From positions 1,145,327 to 1,209,326 of the forward strand of contig BCLD01000005.1 in NCBI GenBank assembly GCA_001600875.1: DNA of 64,000 nucleotides. Reading direction: 5' to 3'. Positions within the stretch are counted from its first letter, which is position 1. Each line of letters begins with the position of its first letter. The position numbers and the translations under genes were made by a program. Below, one piece after another: positions 1-10,567 of the stretch. The DNA is from Solicoccozyma terricola (lineage: Eukaryota > Basidiomycota > Tremellomycetes > Filobasidiales > Piskurozymaceae). The notes beneath the pieces were generated by a model. That model worked only from the letters and a program-made list of their open reading frames with translations, had not been told where the DNA came from and did no database searches.

Positions 1-1026
1 AGCAGGGACGACGACAGTTTTGGATGTCGTAGTTGATTTAATACCTGATTTACTTGATTCTCCACGCTGTGATGAGTTTTTTTTTGGTTTTCATCCATCA
101 GTGACAACATTACAAATAGATTGGGACGGTTCTTGCACCCCCACGAACAAACAATTTTACATACCTTTTCAGTAGTAGCCAATTCGAAATCTCCAGTAAA
201 CGTTCCATATATCGAAGGATCATGATATTTTGGATAACTTCTTAATCTAGTAGTGCATGGTAGGTAATGAGCTGGATCAGAGATTCGAGATGGAGAGAGG
301 GAGTAGATCTGGATGGTTAGCGTTGTTGGAATGAAGGATGACTTCTTGGCTGTAATGGGGGAAAAATAATAATGAGAGGATAGTTCAATGTCAGCTGGAT
401 TTGCAAGTACCATATACTATGGAGAAATACTTCACATTCAACCTTGTCACCACCTATCAACCACATCGCTTGTTGAACCACTACTTCGGGGGTAACAGGC
501 TCGATAGATAATCTAGTAATTTCATCTTTTGTCATTCTCTCATCTTCATCTGTTCCATTGGTTTGCTGTGAAGACGTGAGATCGATATCCATCTTGTCGG
601 GATTGGAAGAAGGTGGATTGAGAGTTCCAGTGAGGAGATAGGTGGGGAACAGGGATGGATGAGAAGCGAGATGGGATTTGAGGATGCTGTGTGGAGAATG
701 GCAGGGGGTTATCAGTGGTAGATTTTTTGCAAGAGTGGGAGAAGGGGAGGTGGGGGGAGTAGAGAGGGGGTGAGAAGTACTTTTTGGCGGTGTTGATGTC
801 GCATCGGATCTCTCGAGCTACTTCGCGGTAAGTGACCTGTGGAAGTAGCAGTGCGTTTAGCATCGTTATATATATAAATCTCCACCCAGAATCATCCCGG
901 GGATCATGTCTTTTGCTCTTTGAGTCCCCACTTGACACTTACTATCCTCCTGTCGATCTCTGTCCACTGAATGAGCTTGTTGGTGGCGCGATTCGTCTGA
1001 TCGGCAGTGAGTCTGGCCAGCGACAT
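1..1026 (-). CDS. POL32: DNA polymerase delta subunit 3 (POL32/CDC27-type), 3' end outside window
   Basis: Third subunit of replicative DNA polymerase delta, a nuclear protein that links the catalytic core to PCNA. Read on the minus strand, the first exon starts MSLARLTADQ at 1026. A GTAAGT intron follows, then an exon with VTYREVAREI and CDINTAKK, which fits the N-terminal winged-helix of the CDC27 family (a 'v-TYr-lsrel.i..n.AK' pattern). Later exons read ILKSHLASHPSLFPTYLLTG, then IPTTLTIQIYSLSPS, both typical of that N-terminal region. Four exons are visible; the last open stretch ends at a GTATGT donor near 165, so the C-terminal part with the PCNA-binding motif lies beyond base 1. The ATG is the first in frame. 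Family call is from remembered motifs, not a search. Confidence 0.75.
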
Positions 1027-1226
1027 GATGGCGAGCAGGCCTTGTGGAGTAGCGTGCTGAGGATTGTAGATGGATGACAGTTGTTGGATGGGGAAGAGAG
1101 TTGACGGTTGACGGTGCGAGTGAGACGGAGACGCGGTGACACGTAATCAACAGCAACAGCAGCAGCATCTTCCAACAATCTCATCCAGCTCCATCCAACA
1201 CCCCACCCTCGTCATCCCTCACAGCA

Positions 1227-2910
1227 ATGGTCACAGTCACCGTAACAACAACAGGGAAACCAGCAATCAAGCTCGATTTCCCATCAAAACATCCAGATCA
1301 AATCACCGTCGCCCAGTTGAAAGAGGGTATCCATGCTAAATTCCCCAAGGTTGGTACTCTTTTTTTCGCAAACCCCCCTCATACCCCTACCCTAATCAAC
1401 TTGGACACTCATCATCATCCTCACTTGCTTTTCCTCCAGCTCACTATTCACCGTCAACGTCTGACTTTACCACCTACCACCACTGCCAAACTCCCAGACG
1501 GTAGACCATCGAAACCAGTCGTGCTCAGCGAGGATACATGGTCGTTGGGACAGTACAACATCCCTGACTCGGGAGCCGTTATTAAATGCAAAGATTTAGG
1601 GATGCAACTTGATTGGAAGGGAGTTTTCATAGCTGAATATGTGAGGTTCTTATTTGGTCTGCCGCCGAGAAATGTCGTGATGTCGTAGTCGGCAGCGGGA
1701 CAGAAACGCTGAAAATTATTTTGGACGACCTCGACGAAACTCGTCAACAGGCAGGTCCTCTCATCATTCATCCACTCATGTTCTACGCTGCTTCCAAATA
1801 CGGAATTGGACTTCCATACGTTCTCCAGAAACTTGGTCTACCTTCTCTAGGACTCGGTGCTGTGGCTCCTTTCGTTCCATCGACGATGCAGAAGTGAGTG
1901 CTGCGGGAATGAAAATGTCCCACGTTTTTGGTTTCCTGGGATGGGGGGGATTTGAGGTTGATGTTCTATTTACTCCTCAGATCGGTGTTTGGCATGATCA
2001 TGGCTCATTTCGCGAAACGTGAATATGAGACGTTGTTCGTACATAAATTCTCTCACGCTACTATGCCATTCACGAACATTCTCAAAAAGTGCGTCGTTTT
2101 TTTTTTTTTGGTTCCATCTTGGTGGTGGTTGAGGGAGGGTGGTGGAAGATCATTAACAATCGTCGTACACATGAAATTTCTTCTTGCTGATCGAATGTTT
2201 TGTTCTGGGATTTCCTTTTTTTCTTGTATGGCCTTTATTTCTCCTTTCAGCGTTCCTCATTATTGGCTACTCTCTGGTGTTCTTGTTGGATTGACATTAT
2301 ATCGACCGGTGAATTCGGCCGATGCGTTGAAGGGGAGTATACTCGATAGTCCAATTTGGATCGGTGGTTGGTCTTTACTCTGGGTGGTGAGTGTTTTTCT
2401 TTTTTCTTTTTCCCCTCGTGAACAGAGTTCACTCCGCTATACCCCTGTCCGGATTCCGAACTGACGATCCCAACCTTCCTCTCGGTGTCATCACAACACC
2501 CAGTTCGCTGAAGTCTCAAATTACATCACTCATCTCAATCTACGTAACATTCGTACTCCTCCCGGTCAACCGAGGAAGATTCCAAGAGGTTATGGATTCG
2601 ATCTCGTTTCAGTCCCGAATTACTATTTCGAAATAGTAGCTTGGGTTGCTTTATGTGTGATGAGTAGGGATTTAGCTTGTGAGTGTTTTTTCCCTTTTTT
2701 TCTTTTTCGTATACCACGTGTTGAGGGGGTGCTGGATTATTAACGTGGGGGGGAAATCGTTTTACGCGGACGGTGGTAGTGGTTATTTTCACTATCGTTG
2801 CTACGGCTCAAATGGCTGCTTGGGCGGATAAAAAGCATAGAACGTACAAGAAAGAACATGGAGACAAGTATCCAAGGAGGAGGATGAGGATGATCCCGTT
2901 TACTTGGTAG
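1227..2910 (+). CDS. TSC13: Very-long-chain enoyl-CoA reductase (TSC13)
   Basis: Last enzyme of the ER fatty-acid elongation cycle: reduces trans-2-enoyl-CoA to saturated very-long-chain acyl-CoA with NADPH, feeding sphingolipid synthesis. The N-terminus (MVTVTVTTTGKP, HPDQITVAQLKEGI) is the ubiquitin-like domain of this family. The C-terminal steroid 5-alpha-reductase domain is spread over small exons: AGPLIIHPLMFYAASKYG, HYWLLSGVLVG, a block with HLNLRNI, then GYGFDLVSVPNYYFEI, and the final KYPRRRMRMIPFTW, which is the family's conserved end (YPrRRkaiiPF). Several membrane segments are evident. The ATG at 1227 begins the ubiquitin-like strand directly. About six introns, all GT-AG. Product length near 310 residues agrees with the family. 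Confidence 0.9.
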
Positions 2911-3259
2911 GTAGAAAGAAAAGGGACGTGGAGATTCCCTGTCAGTCTCTGCATGTTATCAGAGGGGGAGAGGGGGCCAAGGATGTTGAATGGCTTGCGA
3001 GGATGTGATGATACCTCTCTCTCCGCCCATTCCCCAGTTGCCGTTGATTACGTCAGCATCCGCGACCGACCACCCACCACCACCACCATCATCATCATCG
3101 CATCGACCATCCCCCCATCCACACCATCTCCTCGTCTTCAACCTCTACCCTCAGTCTCATCCGCAGACCGCTACTCTTTCACCCACAGACGGCATTCTTC
3201 CACCCATTCCTCCAATCGACGGCGCCATCTTCTCAATTCCCTAAATCATAGCTCGGGAA
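2911..3259. other. Intergenic/5' leader between TSC13 and the next gene
   Basis: Contains CCA/CAC-rich low-complexity sequence (about 3065-3170). An open stretch at 2990-3244 would give a Pro/Ser/His-rich peptide ending in a stop before the next gene's ATG. I read it as leader sequence, not a gene. Confidence 0.4.
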
Positions 3260-5967
3260 ATGGCAGCCGTCCCTGCACCATCGCCCACCGTCCCATCCCA
3301 TCCAACTCCAGCTGGTCAATCTGCATCCCGCTCTCCATCAATTAGTAGATCACCAGCACCTCCGTCTCCGAAGAATAAGCGATGTGTGTACTCGTGTCGG
3401 TGTAGGAATTTGCGGCTGTATAATGTAGGTTTGGGTGAGGGGGAGCAGAAGACGTGGGTTGACAGGGAGGACGTGTTTGTGGTGAGTCCAAGTAGATGTT
3501 TCAGTGTACCCAGTCAGATCACTGATATCGCTATCCGGGACGTCGCAGCGGTATCCCGAGCTATGTCAGGGGCTCGAAATCCTCAAGGAATCGATAACCT
3601 CCGATAGAGCCGAGAGTGAGAACTCGCATGACTCACCGTCGGAGAGAACGTTGAGGTGTCTGGTATGCGATATCGACGTCATGAGGGTACACTCCGAAAC
3701 GCATAATGGTAGAAATGGAGTGCTCGGAACAATATTGGTCGAAGAGGTGAGTTGTTTGTGGTATAGAGGTCCTACACGCTCCAACATGTACCGACTTCCC
3801 CTATTCTCGCCCCCAAAAGATTCCACTCGACAATCCCCAAGTCTCAGAATCATCTCTCATCTCACCGATCTACGATCTTTCCTTACCATCTCCTTCCAAG
3901 CCATCTACGTTCGCTCAACCTCCTACGTCCAACGATGCACCTGAAGTTCCCATCCCACCTCTTCTTCACACCTCTCCCGACCCATTCTTCCTTCCTCCAC
4001 CTTTCACATCCTCTGATCCGTATTTCACGGCCCTAGCACAGGAAGCAACCGATGCCCTCCAAAGTTTCCGAGAAGAACGAGAGCGGGAAATGAGGGATTT
4101 CGTGGAGGAGCAGAGGGAGCGGGTGAGGGCGTACGAAGCTACGTTGAGGAATGAGGTGGAGGTGATTTGGAGAGCGTTCCAACGAGGACCATATGGAAGA
4201 AAACATGATCAAGGAACTGAAAGAGAGAGATCTACTAGTCAGGGGAGAGTACCGATAACAGCGGAAAAGTCTACAAGTTTTGAAAAGACGGCATCGGTCG
4301 GATCTCCAAGTCCAGGTATCACATTAACTTCTCCAACACCGTTCGGGACATTCTTGGGTGGTGCAACTTCCTTGTTATCAGCTTCCATCGCTGGTCACTC
4401 GTTCTTCCCCCCAAGTTTCTCCAGGAACGGGGACGAAACCCCACTCGTTTCGCCTCCTGCGAAGATTGTCAAGGGACCGATCGTTGATGAGAAATCGCAA
4501 ACGATTCCTAGCCCCACCAAGACGTTTGAAAATCCGGTCACTCAGCCATACCATCGTCGCAAGTCTGGTATCGATCTCGATATTGCCAGCTCGATGCGGG
4601 TTTCCCATATGGACGACATGGTAGGATCGGCTGGGAGGAGTGCAGGGCGACGCGAAGAAAGAGAGAGGAGGGAGATGAGTACTGCTGATGCGAAAAGAAT
4701 TGGAGGTGTAGATAGGGATTTGGATGCGATCGATCGATTCGAGGAGAATGTTTTGAGGGTTGGAAGTGCTTCTGCGGATGAAGAGAGGACACCGAGGACT
4801 CGGACTGTGAAACAGCTTAATTCTGGATCTCAGGATAAATCTCCGCTGAAGGAAAACATCGGGAGAAGGTTGAGTGGTGGGGAGTCGACGCAGGAGCGCC
4901 CGAGTAGGCATGTCAAGTTTGAGGAACCAAAGGAGGAACGTGAGAAGTCACTGGGTTTAGGGTTGGTGCAGGAAGAGGAAGAGGATGATGATGTCGTGGT
5001 TGTTGGTCATGAGGGTGAGCAAGGACGCGAACGAACTTGCGAAGAAGTGTTTTGACATTTGCTCGGCCTGATACTTGAACGCCTCCCTCCCTGAACAGAC
5101 GCCGCCCTCTTCGAGTTTGAGGATCACGATGTACCTCTCGACGTTCAAGTCAACTCGATAATCTCATCCGATCCAACAGATGAAGAACCTCTCTCCTCAT
5201 CTACACTCCTACCCCCTGACGCCATCATCAAATCCTCTGCCGCATCTCCCTCTCAACTCGCTGACCTTCAAAAGGACAAGGAGAGCATCGAGACAAAGTT
5301 GAGCGACCTAGTTGCCGCGGATGCACCTAGTCATCGTGCTGCATGGAAAAACAACAAGCAGAACATCTGGCAAGTGATGGGAAGGTCAAAGTCTCGACGG
5401 ACAGGAGGAGATGAGGTGGAGGACAACGATGACAATCTATTCGTCTACGCTGCATCGATGCCGATTGCTATCGCCATCCCACCAGAGAGAACCGAGTCGC
5501 CTCTTGGTCTGGAACTCAAGACGTCATTACGAGATCGACCGACGATCTACGTTCCTCCTCTCAAACCAGCTGTGAGACCTGGACAGGAACAGGGACGGGG
5601 AGGAGGGCAAGCTCCGATGTCAAGCGAGATATCACCCATTCCGGAGGCGAATGAGGTGTCCATTCGGTCTACCTCTCCAATCACAAGACGACGTTCTCGG
5701 TCCACCTCTATCAGTCGATCACCTTCCATCACTCGTCGTCCTGATCCCTCGGCTGTAATCGCCAACGCCTCGACGGGCGGTTATTCTCTCAGGGAACAGC
5801 GACTTCCAAGTGGTGGAGCTGATCCTGGTCCTGCACTGGAGGGAATGTCTGATGATGAAGGGGACGAGGATGATGTGGTAGGTGGGAAGAGCTTTGTTCC
5901 ACCACATGTTAGAGCTGAAGAGAGTGGTATCATGGGAGACGCCGGTTGGAGGAGTATGGCGAGCTAG
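3260..5967 (+). CDS. Uncharacterised Ser/Pro-rich protein with a possible N-terminal zinc-binding motif
   Basis: Not recognised. Exon 1 starts at ATG 3260 (MAAVPAPSPT) and carries a cysteine cluster CVYSCRC. A second cysteine pair CLVCDIDV comes from an exon near 3530-3745, so the N-terminal 130 residues could form a zinc ribbon. A charged, probably coiled-coil stretch follows (EEREREMRDFVEEQRERV, near 4070-4125), then a long disordered Ser/Pro/Arg region. After an intron near 5025-5098 the last exon contains AAWKNNKQNIWQVMGRSK, several RSRS-type blocks and SFVPPHVRAE before the stop at 5965. Frame and GT-AG sites join the four or five exons without a break. The Ser/Arg blocks suggest phosphorylation, but no function can be named. 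Confidence 0.6.
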
Positions 5968-6257
5968 ATGTGCGCGGCGGTTGGGGTTCTTTTTCTCGAT
6001 CGACAACTTAGTATTGTATTTCTGTATTTCTTTTCTCACCAACTACAAAGCATTTTCACGGGGTTTCAAGGATTTCCTTTCCGGGTCCTTGTTGTACATT
6101 GATGGGGGTTTCTCCCTGGACGATTGTGTCATTAAATGTTCCAAAAGGACATCCCGATCATACTAGTCGATACATATCTCGCACAGGTCTGCACATGCCT
6201 GAGTGGCAAGTGTTGGAATCGTAGACAAGAGGTGCTCTCTGAGGAAAGTGGGCGCTG

Positions 6258-7520
6258 TCAATGAGCTCCACCGTCTACTTTTCCAACCTTTTGATTGAAT
6301 AATTCTAAGATTTCGATCCGTCCATTGATCATTGCAACATCGTACGGTGTCATGTCATCCACATCCTAAAAAAATTCGAAGAGTTTGACATTCATCAGAG
6401 AGTGGAATCAGAGAGATGAAATCAGGGGTACTATTGAGGGTGTACGGACGAACCTTTATAGTTTGATCAGCACCTCTGTCGATGAGTATTTGTAAAATCG
6501 ATAGATGTCCACGATCAGCAGCATAATGCAATGGGGTCATTTTCTAGAAACCGAAATGAAGACCGCCCCGAATAAAAATAAATGTGAGAAATGGCGGGGT
6601 ACTAAAGAGATTTTATCAAACTGACCTCTGAATCTTGATAATTCAGTAATGTAGGATCTTGTTCGAGTAATTCAACGAGGAGAGTAGGGTTATTATTCAT
6701 AGCTGCCTTTATGATTTGTTCTCTTTCCTCCCTATATATGCCATTCCACATACTTGTCAGCTTTCCACGTATTTGTCAAGGGGAGGAGGATGAGAAGGAG
6801 GAGGAGGAGGAGGAGGAGGACGACACCATAATCCATCAGAAACTCAACTCGTCATCATCTCCATCTTCATTCTTAATCACCGACACCGTTCCTCCTCCTA
6901 CACCTGCTGTTCTAACATCCGAAACGATTTCTTCGTTGAATCCGATATTTATTGCGATATCAATGTATTTACGACGTGCATCATCGATGTTGTTTTGGTA
7001 TTGGTTTGTGGTGGATACCCATGAAGAGTGTTTGGCTTTGGTTGTTGGTAATGAGAAGAATGGAGGTGTAGAGTTGCTGTGTGTGGGGTGTGTGTGTGGG
7101 TGTGTGTGTGGGTGTGTGGGTGTGTAATGAATGGATTGAATTGGACGGGATTGAATTGGAATTGGAATTGAATTGAATTGAATTGGTTAGTTATGGCTGC
7201 TGAAAGTGGGCATGGATTGGGGTGTATGAGATGGAGCAATAGGCGTACGGTGGTGGTGGACCTAGAGTTACAAGTTTATAGATGCCATATATCTGTGGGA
7301 TTGTTGGATGGTGTGAGAGAATGAGGGTTAGGTGGATAAGAAGACGGGAGGAGGGGAGGAGGGGTGGTGGTGGTGGTGCCGGCGGTGGCGGGGGTGAAGG
7401 CCGGGAAACGACACTTGCCTGCAATTTTGTATCGTTGGAGAGGGTTGCCGCTGATGGAGATGCTGCGAGCCAGTCTGCTGCTGCATGGAAGACGGTGTCT
7501 AGGGTGTGGGAGTGAGCCAT
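6258..7520 (-). CDS. Acyl-CoA-binding domain protein with ankyrin repeats (ACBD6-like)
   Basis: Binds long-chain acyl-CoA esters through a four-helix ACB domain; the ankyrin repeats mediate partner binding. The first exon starts MAHSHTLDTVF and includes FHAAADWLAASP and NDTKLQ; the next gives IYGIYKLVTLGPPP, the acyl-CoA pocket signature; a third has AKHSSW and ARRKYIDIAINIGF, the end of the ACB domain. Two to three ankyrin units follow: AAMNNNPTLLVELLEQDP, then MTPLHYAADRGHLSILQI and DVDDMTPYDVAMINGRIEI, with stop at 6258. The first intron appears to use a GC donor (CAG|GCAAGT at 7418). Introns carry TG-rich and AATTG-type repeats (7081-7186). The exon joining the ACB and ankyrin parts, next to a (GAG)n tract at 6784-6821, is uncertain. 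Confidence 0.8.
7081..7186 (+). repeat. TG-rich microsatellite followed by a GAATT-type pentamer repeat
   Basis: 7081-7126 is almost pure TG with extra G. 7151-7186 is built of 5-6 bp units of the form ATTGA/ATTGG. Both lie inside an intron of the acyl-CoA-binding/ankyrin gene, between the exons ending GPPPP and starting AKHSSW. Confidence 0.8.
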
Positions 7521-7731
7521 GTGTGTGGTGTGCGGGGTGATGTACGTGGTCTCCATCACCACCCAATGGTTGTCACCCCTCCTCCCCCCTCCTCCCCTCC
7601 CCCCCGTCCCCCCGTGAGAAATGCGATCCCTCGGCCAACATCGGGACAACTGCCCATCTCACCCTCCTCCGTCTCGTTCTTCACACACAACCACAACCAA
7701 CAACCAACAACCAACAACCACAACCACCACC

Positions 7732-8922
7732 ATGTTCGCAGCACGCTCATCAACCCTCACCCGTCTCTCCGTCCGCTCCTTCTCCACCTCCCCAGCCAGC
7801 TTCCGCAAGGTCGCGGTCCTCGGCGCAGGTGGTGGAATCGGTCAACCAATGTCCCTTCTTCTCAAGACTGACCCTTTGGTCACTTCCTTGAGCTTGTATG
7901 ATATTAGGGGCGCAAAAGGTGTTGCAGCTGATATCTCACATGTCAATACCAACTCTGTGGTCAAGGGTTATGATCAAGCCGAGTGAGTAGCAAGGATATG
8001 AAGAATGAGAAATGGTTAATCCTCGCGGGGAACTGGCACAACGAGATTTTGACCGTCGTGGTTCTTTTTCTTTTTTTTTTCCCCGGTCCATTGTGAATCA
8101 CAGTCTCGCAGATGCTCTTAAAGGAGCAGAGATCGTTGTCATCCCAGCTGGTGTCCCAAGAAAACCCGGAATGACGTGAGTGCGCTTCTGATACTTGTTC
8201 TTTTATCCGTCGAGACCATTTTGCATATACCATCCGTCTCTGACACGATACTTCTCTCTCGCTCACTCTCACTCTTTCTCTCGACGAAAATAAACAACAG
8301 TCGTGATGATCTTTTCGTGAGTATCTACGTCCATCCATCCGTCCATCCGTCCATCAGTCCATCCCACGCTCCCACCATCCCACCATCCCATTCCATCGAC
8401 AATGCTCCTCGATCTGGAATTCTCACACTCAACGTAGTAGGGGATATTGGTTGGAAGGAGAATCGCTGACGAGGGTTTTTTTTTTGCTTCGAATTACTTT
8501 GCTCTTGTCATTTAGAACGTGAGTTTTTTTTACTTATACGGTGTTGAAATTTCGTTCAGCGTGAACAGAGTATTGACGACGTATCCCCACCATTCCCCAT
8601 CTCCTTTTCAAATACCCATTCGTAAAACTCGTCTCTTCTATCTACATCTACATCAAAATCCCAATTCCACCCCCCCCCACCCCCTTTCCCTCCCTCCCAC
8701 TTTCCTCTCCCGGTTCCATCGCACATCAAAAACCCAAAACCCCAGACCAACGCATCGATCGTCCGTGATCTCGCTAAAGCCGTAGCTAAATCTTGCCCAA
8801 AGGCATTGATCGCTATCATCTCCAACCCTGTCAATTCGACCGTTCCGATCTTTGCAGAGGTTATGAAGAAGGAGGGTGTGTTTGATGAGAAACGGTGGGT
8901 GTTGGAGGGAGTGGATGATCCG

Positions 8923-8963
<41 letters not shown>

Positions 8964-9502
8964 GAGGCAGATCACGCTGATCGTTATTTGAGGGGTTTTT
9001 TTTTCTCATTTTTTCTTTTTCTTTTTTCCCTCCCTCCCCTCGCCATCCCCCCTCCAGTCTGTTCGGTGTCACCACTCTCGATGTCGTTCGATCTTCTCGA
9101 TTCTTGTCAGAGGTCAAGGGTACTGATCCCAAGGACACCAAGGTGACCGTTGTGTGAGTAGTACACGGTGCTCGCATCCGTTTTTTTTTTTTTTTTTTTA
9201 AATCACTAACAACCACGGCGAAAACCCCCTCGATAACAGCGGTGGTCACTCTGGAGTCACCATCGTCCCACTCCTCTCTCAGACTGATATCGCCAAGGGT
9301 GTCTCTGGCGAGGCTTACAAAGCTCTCGTCAAGCGAATTCAATTCGGTGGTGATGAGGTCGTTCAAGCCAAGGCTGGTGCTGGATCTGCTACCCTCTCTA
9401 TGGGTTACGGTGAGTGGGGGGTTTTTCTTTTGGGAGTTTAATGATGACGATGAGGGTATGACACGGTGAATTGATGAAAACCATCCATCCTTCCATCCTT
9501 CC

Positions 9503-9554
<52 letters not shown>

Positions 9555-10055
9555 ACCCCCATCACTACTAATAGCCGGTGCCGTCTTTGTAAACTCCCTC
9601 ATTCGTGCTCTTAACGGCGAGAAGGGGGTTATCCAGCCAACTTTTGTTAAATCTCCACTTTACGCGTCGGAGGGTGTTGAATACTTTGCCAGCAACGTAG
9701 AGTTGGGCGTGAGTTGTTTGTTTTTGGACGGGACGACACTTGTCCCGAAATGTTTCAAGGAACGCTGATGACTTGTTGAATACCATTTTTCTTCGGCTAT
9801 AGACTGAGGGTGTTGCTAACATTCACCCGGTCGGTCAGCTTACCGCCGAAGAAGAGGAGCTTCTTAAGGCTTGTCTCCCAGAGTGAGTGGCTGATTTGGC
9901 TGGCCGGCTGGCTGGCTGGCTGGCTTTTCCCGCGGGGGGAAGGTTGGGGTGATTTTCGGCCCGAAACTCGGGTGGCTAACATGTTTTCGGTTTCTACTGC
10001 GCACAGCCTCAAGAAGAACATTGAGAAGGGTGTCAACTTTGTCAAGTCTGCTTAG
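7732..10055 (+). CDS. MDH1: Mitochondrial malate dehydrogenase
   Basis: NAD-dependent malate to oxaloacetate conversion in the mitochondrial TCA cycle. The first 25 residues ([21 protein letters not shown]) are a typical presequence; then [14 protein letters not shown] is the NAD-binding loop, [13 protein letters not shown] and [11 protein letters not shown] flank the substrate arginines and asparagine, and [11 protein letters not shown] holds the catalytic histidine. My exon set is 7732-7982, 8104-8175, 8301-8316, 8516-8518, 8746-8894, 9058-9153, 9240-9409, 9575-9708, 9803-9882 and 10007-10055, giving 1020 nt (339 residues), the normal length. Exon 3 is 16 nt and exon 4 only 3 nt (AAC, the first Asn of FNTNAS). 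Two introns hold very long G and C runs. Confidence 0.95.
8924..8961 (+). repeat. 38-nt G homopolymer in a malate dehydrogenase intron
   Basis: Uninterrupted G run in the intron 8895-9057. Its true length may differ because such runs are hard to sequence. Confidence 0.9.
9504..9554 (+). repeat. 51-nt C homopolymer in a malate dehydrogenase intron
   Basis: Uninterrupted C run in the intron 9410-9574, about 20 nt upstream of the 3' splice site, so it sits where the polypyrimidine tract belongs. Confidence 0.9.
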
Positions 10056-10567
10056 ACGTCGAGTAGAAAAATGGGGAAGCGCATGAAAGAGTGAGGTGCA
10101 GGAGGAATGTTCGAGTGAAAAAAGAAAGGTAGTTGGCCATGGTGTCATGCATGTGACTTGCCGATGTAGACGGGCCCACCCGATGAAATCCCCAAGCACC
10201 CTCCCCAAGCTTGACCAATCAATTGCAATCGTGGCGGTGACTAACCTTGTTTGTCTCAGATTGTCGGTTTATCCCATCGATGACTCGCAGTCCCTCCCTG
10301 CCGACCCACTCCCTGCATTCACCCCACCCCCGGTGGAATGATCTAGCTCTTCCATACCATCTCTACTTGTCAATTGGCCGAGATCGCTCGTATGCGGGCC
10401 GGCATAGTCGAACAAGACCGTGGACTTTGACTCGACGAAAGCATCTTTGTAGAGACTGCTATTGCTCCCCTTATAGGTGTCCCGGGCTGCTCGTCCCGTG
10501 TAGGAGTTTCCCAAGTTCTCAAGTTCCCCCCCCCCCCCCCCTCCCTCAGTAACCCACGCCACCCACC
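10056..10567. other. Intergenic region between malate dehydrogenase and the arrestin-like gene
   Basis: No gene seen. Contains a 16-nt C run at 10526-10541 just upstream of the next start codon. Confidence 0.5.

Noticed and set aside
6784..6821. GAG/GGA triplet array read as a coding acidic repeat
   Set aside because: On the gene's own (minus) strand it would be serine-rich and is followed by in-frame stops, so it is more likely intronic in the acyl-CoA-binding/ankyrin gene.
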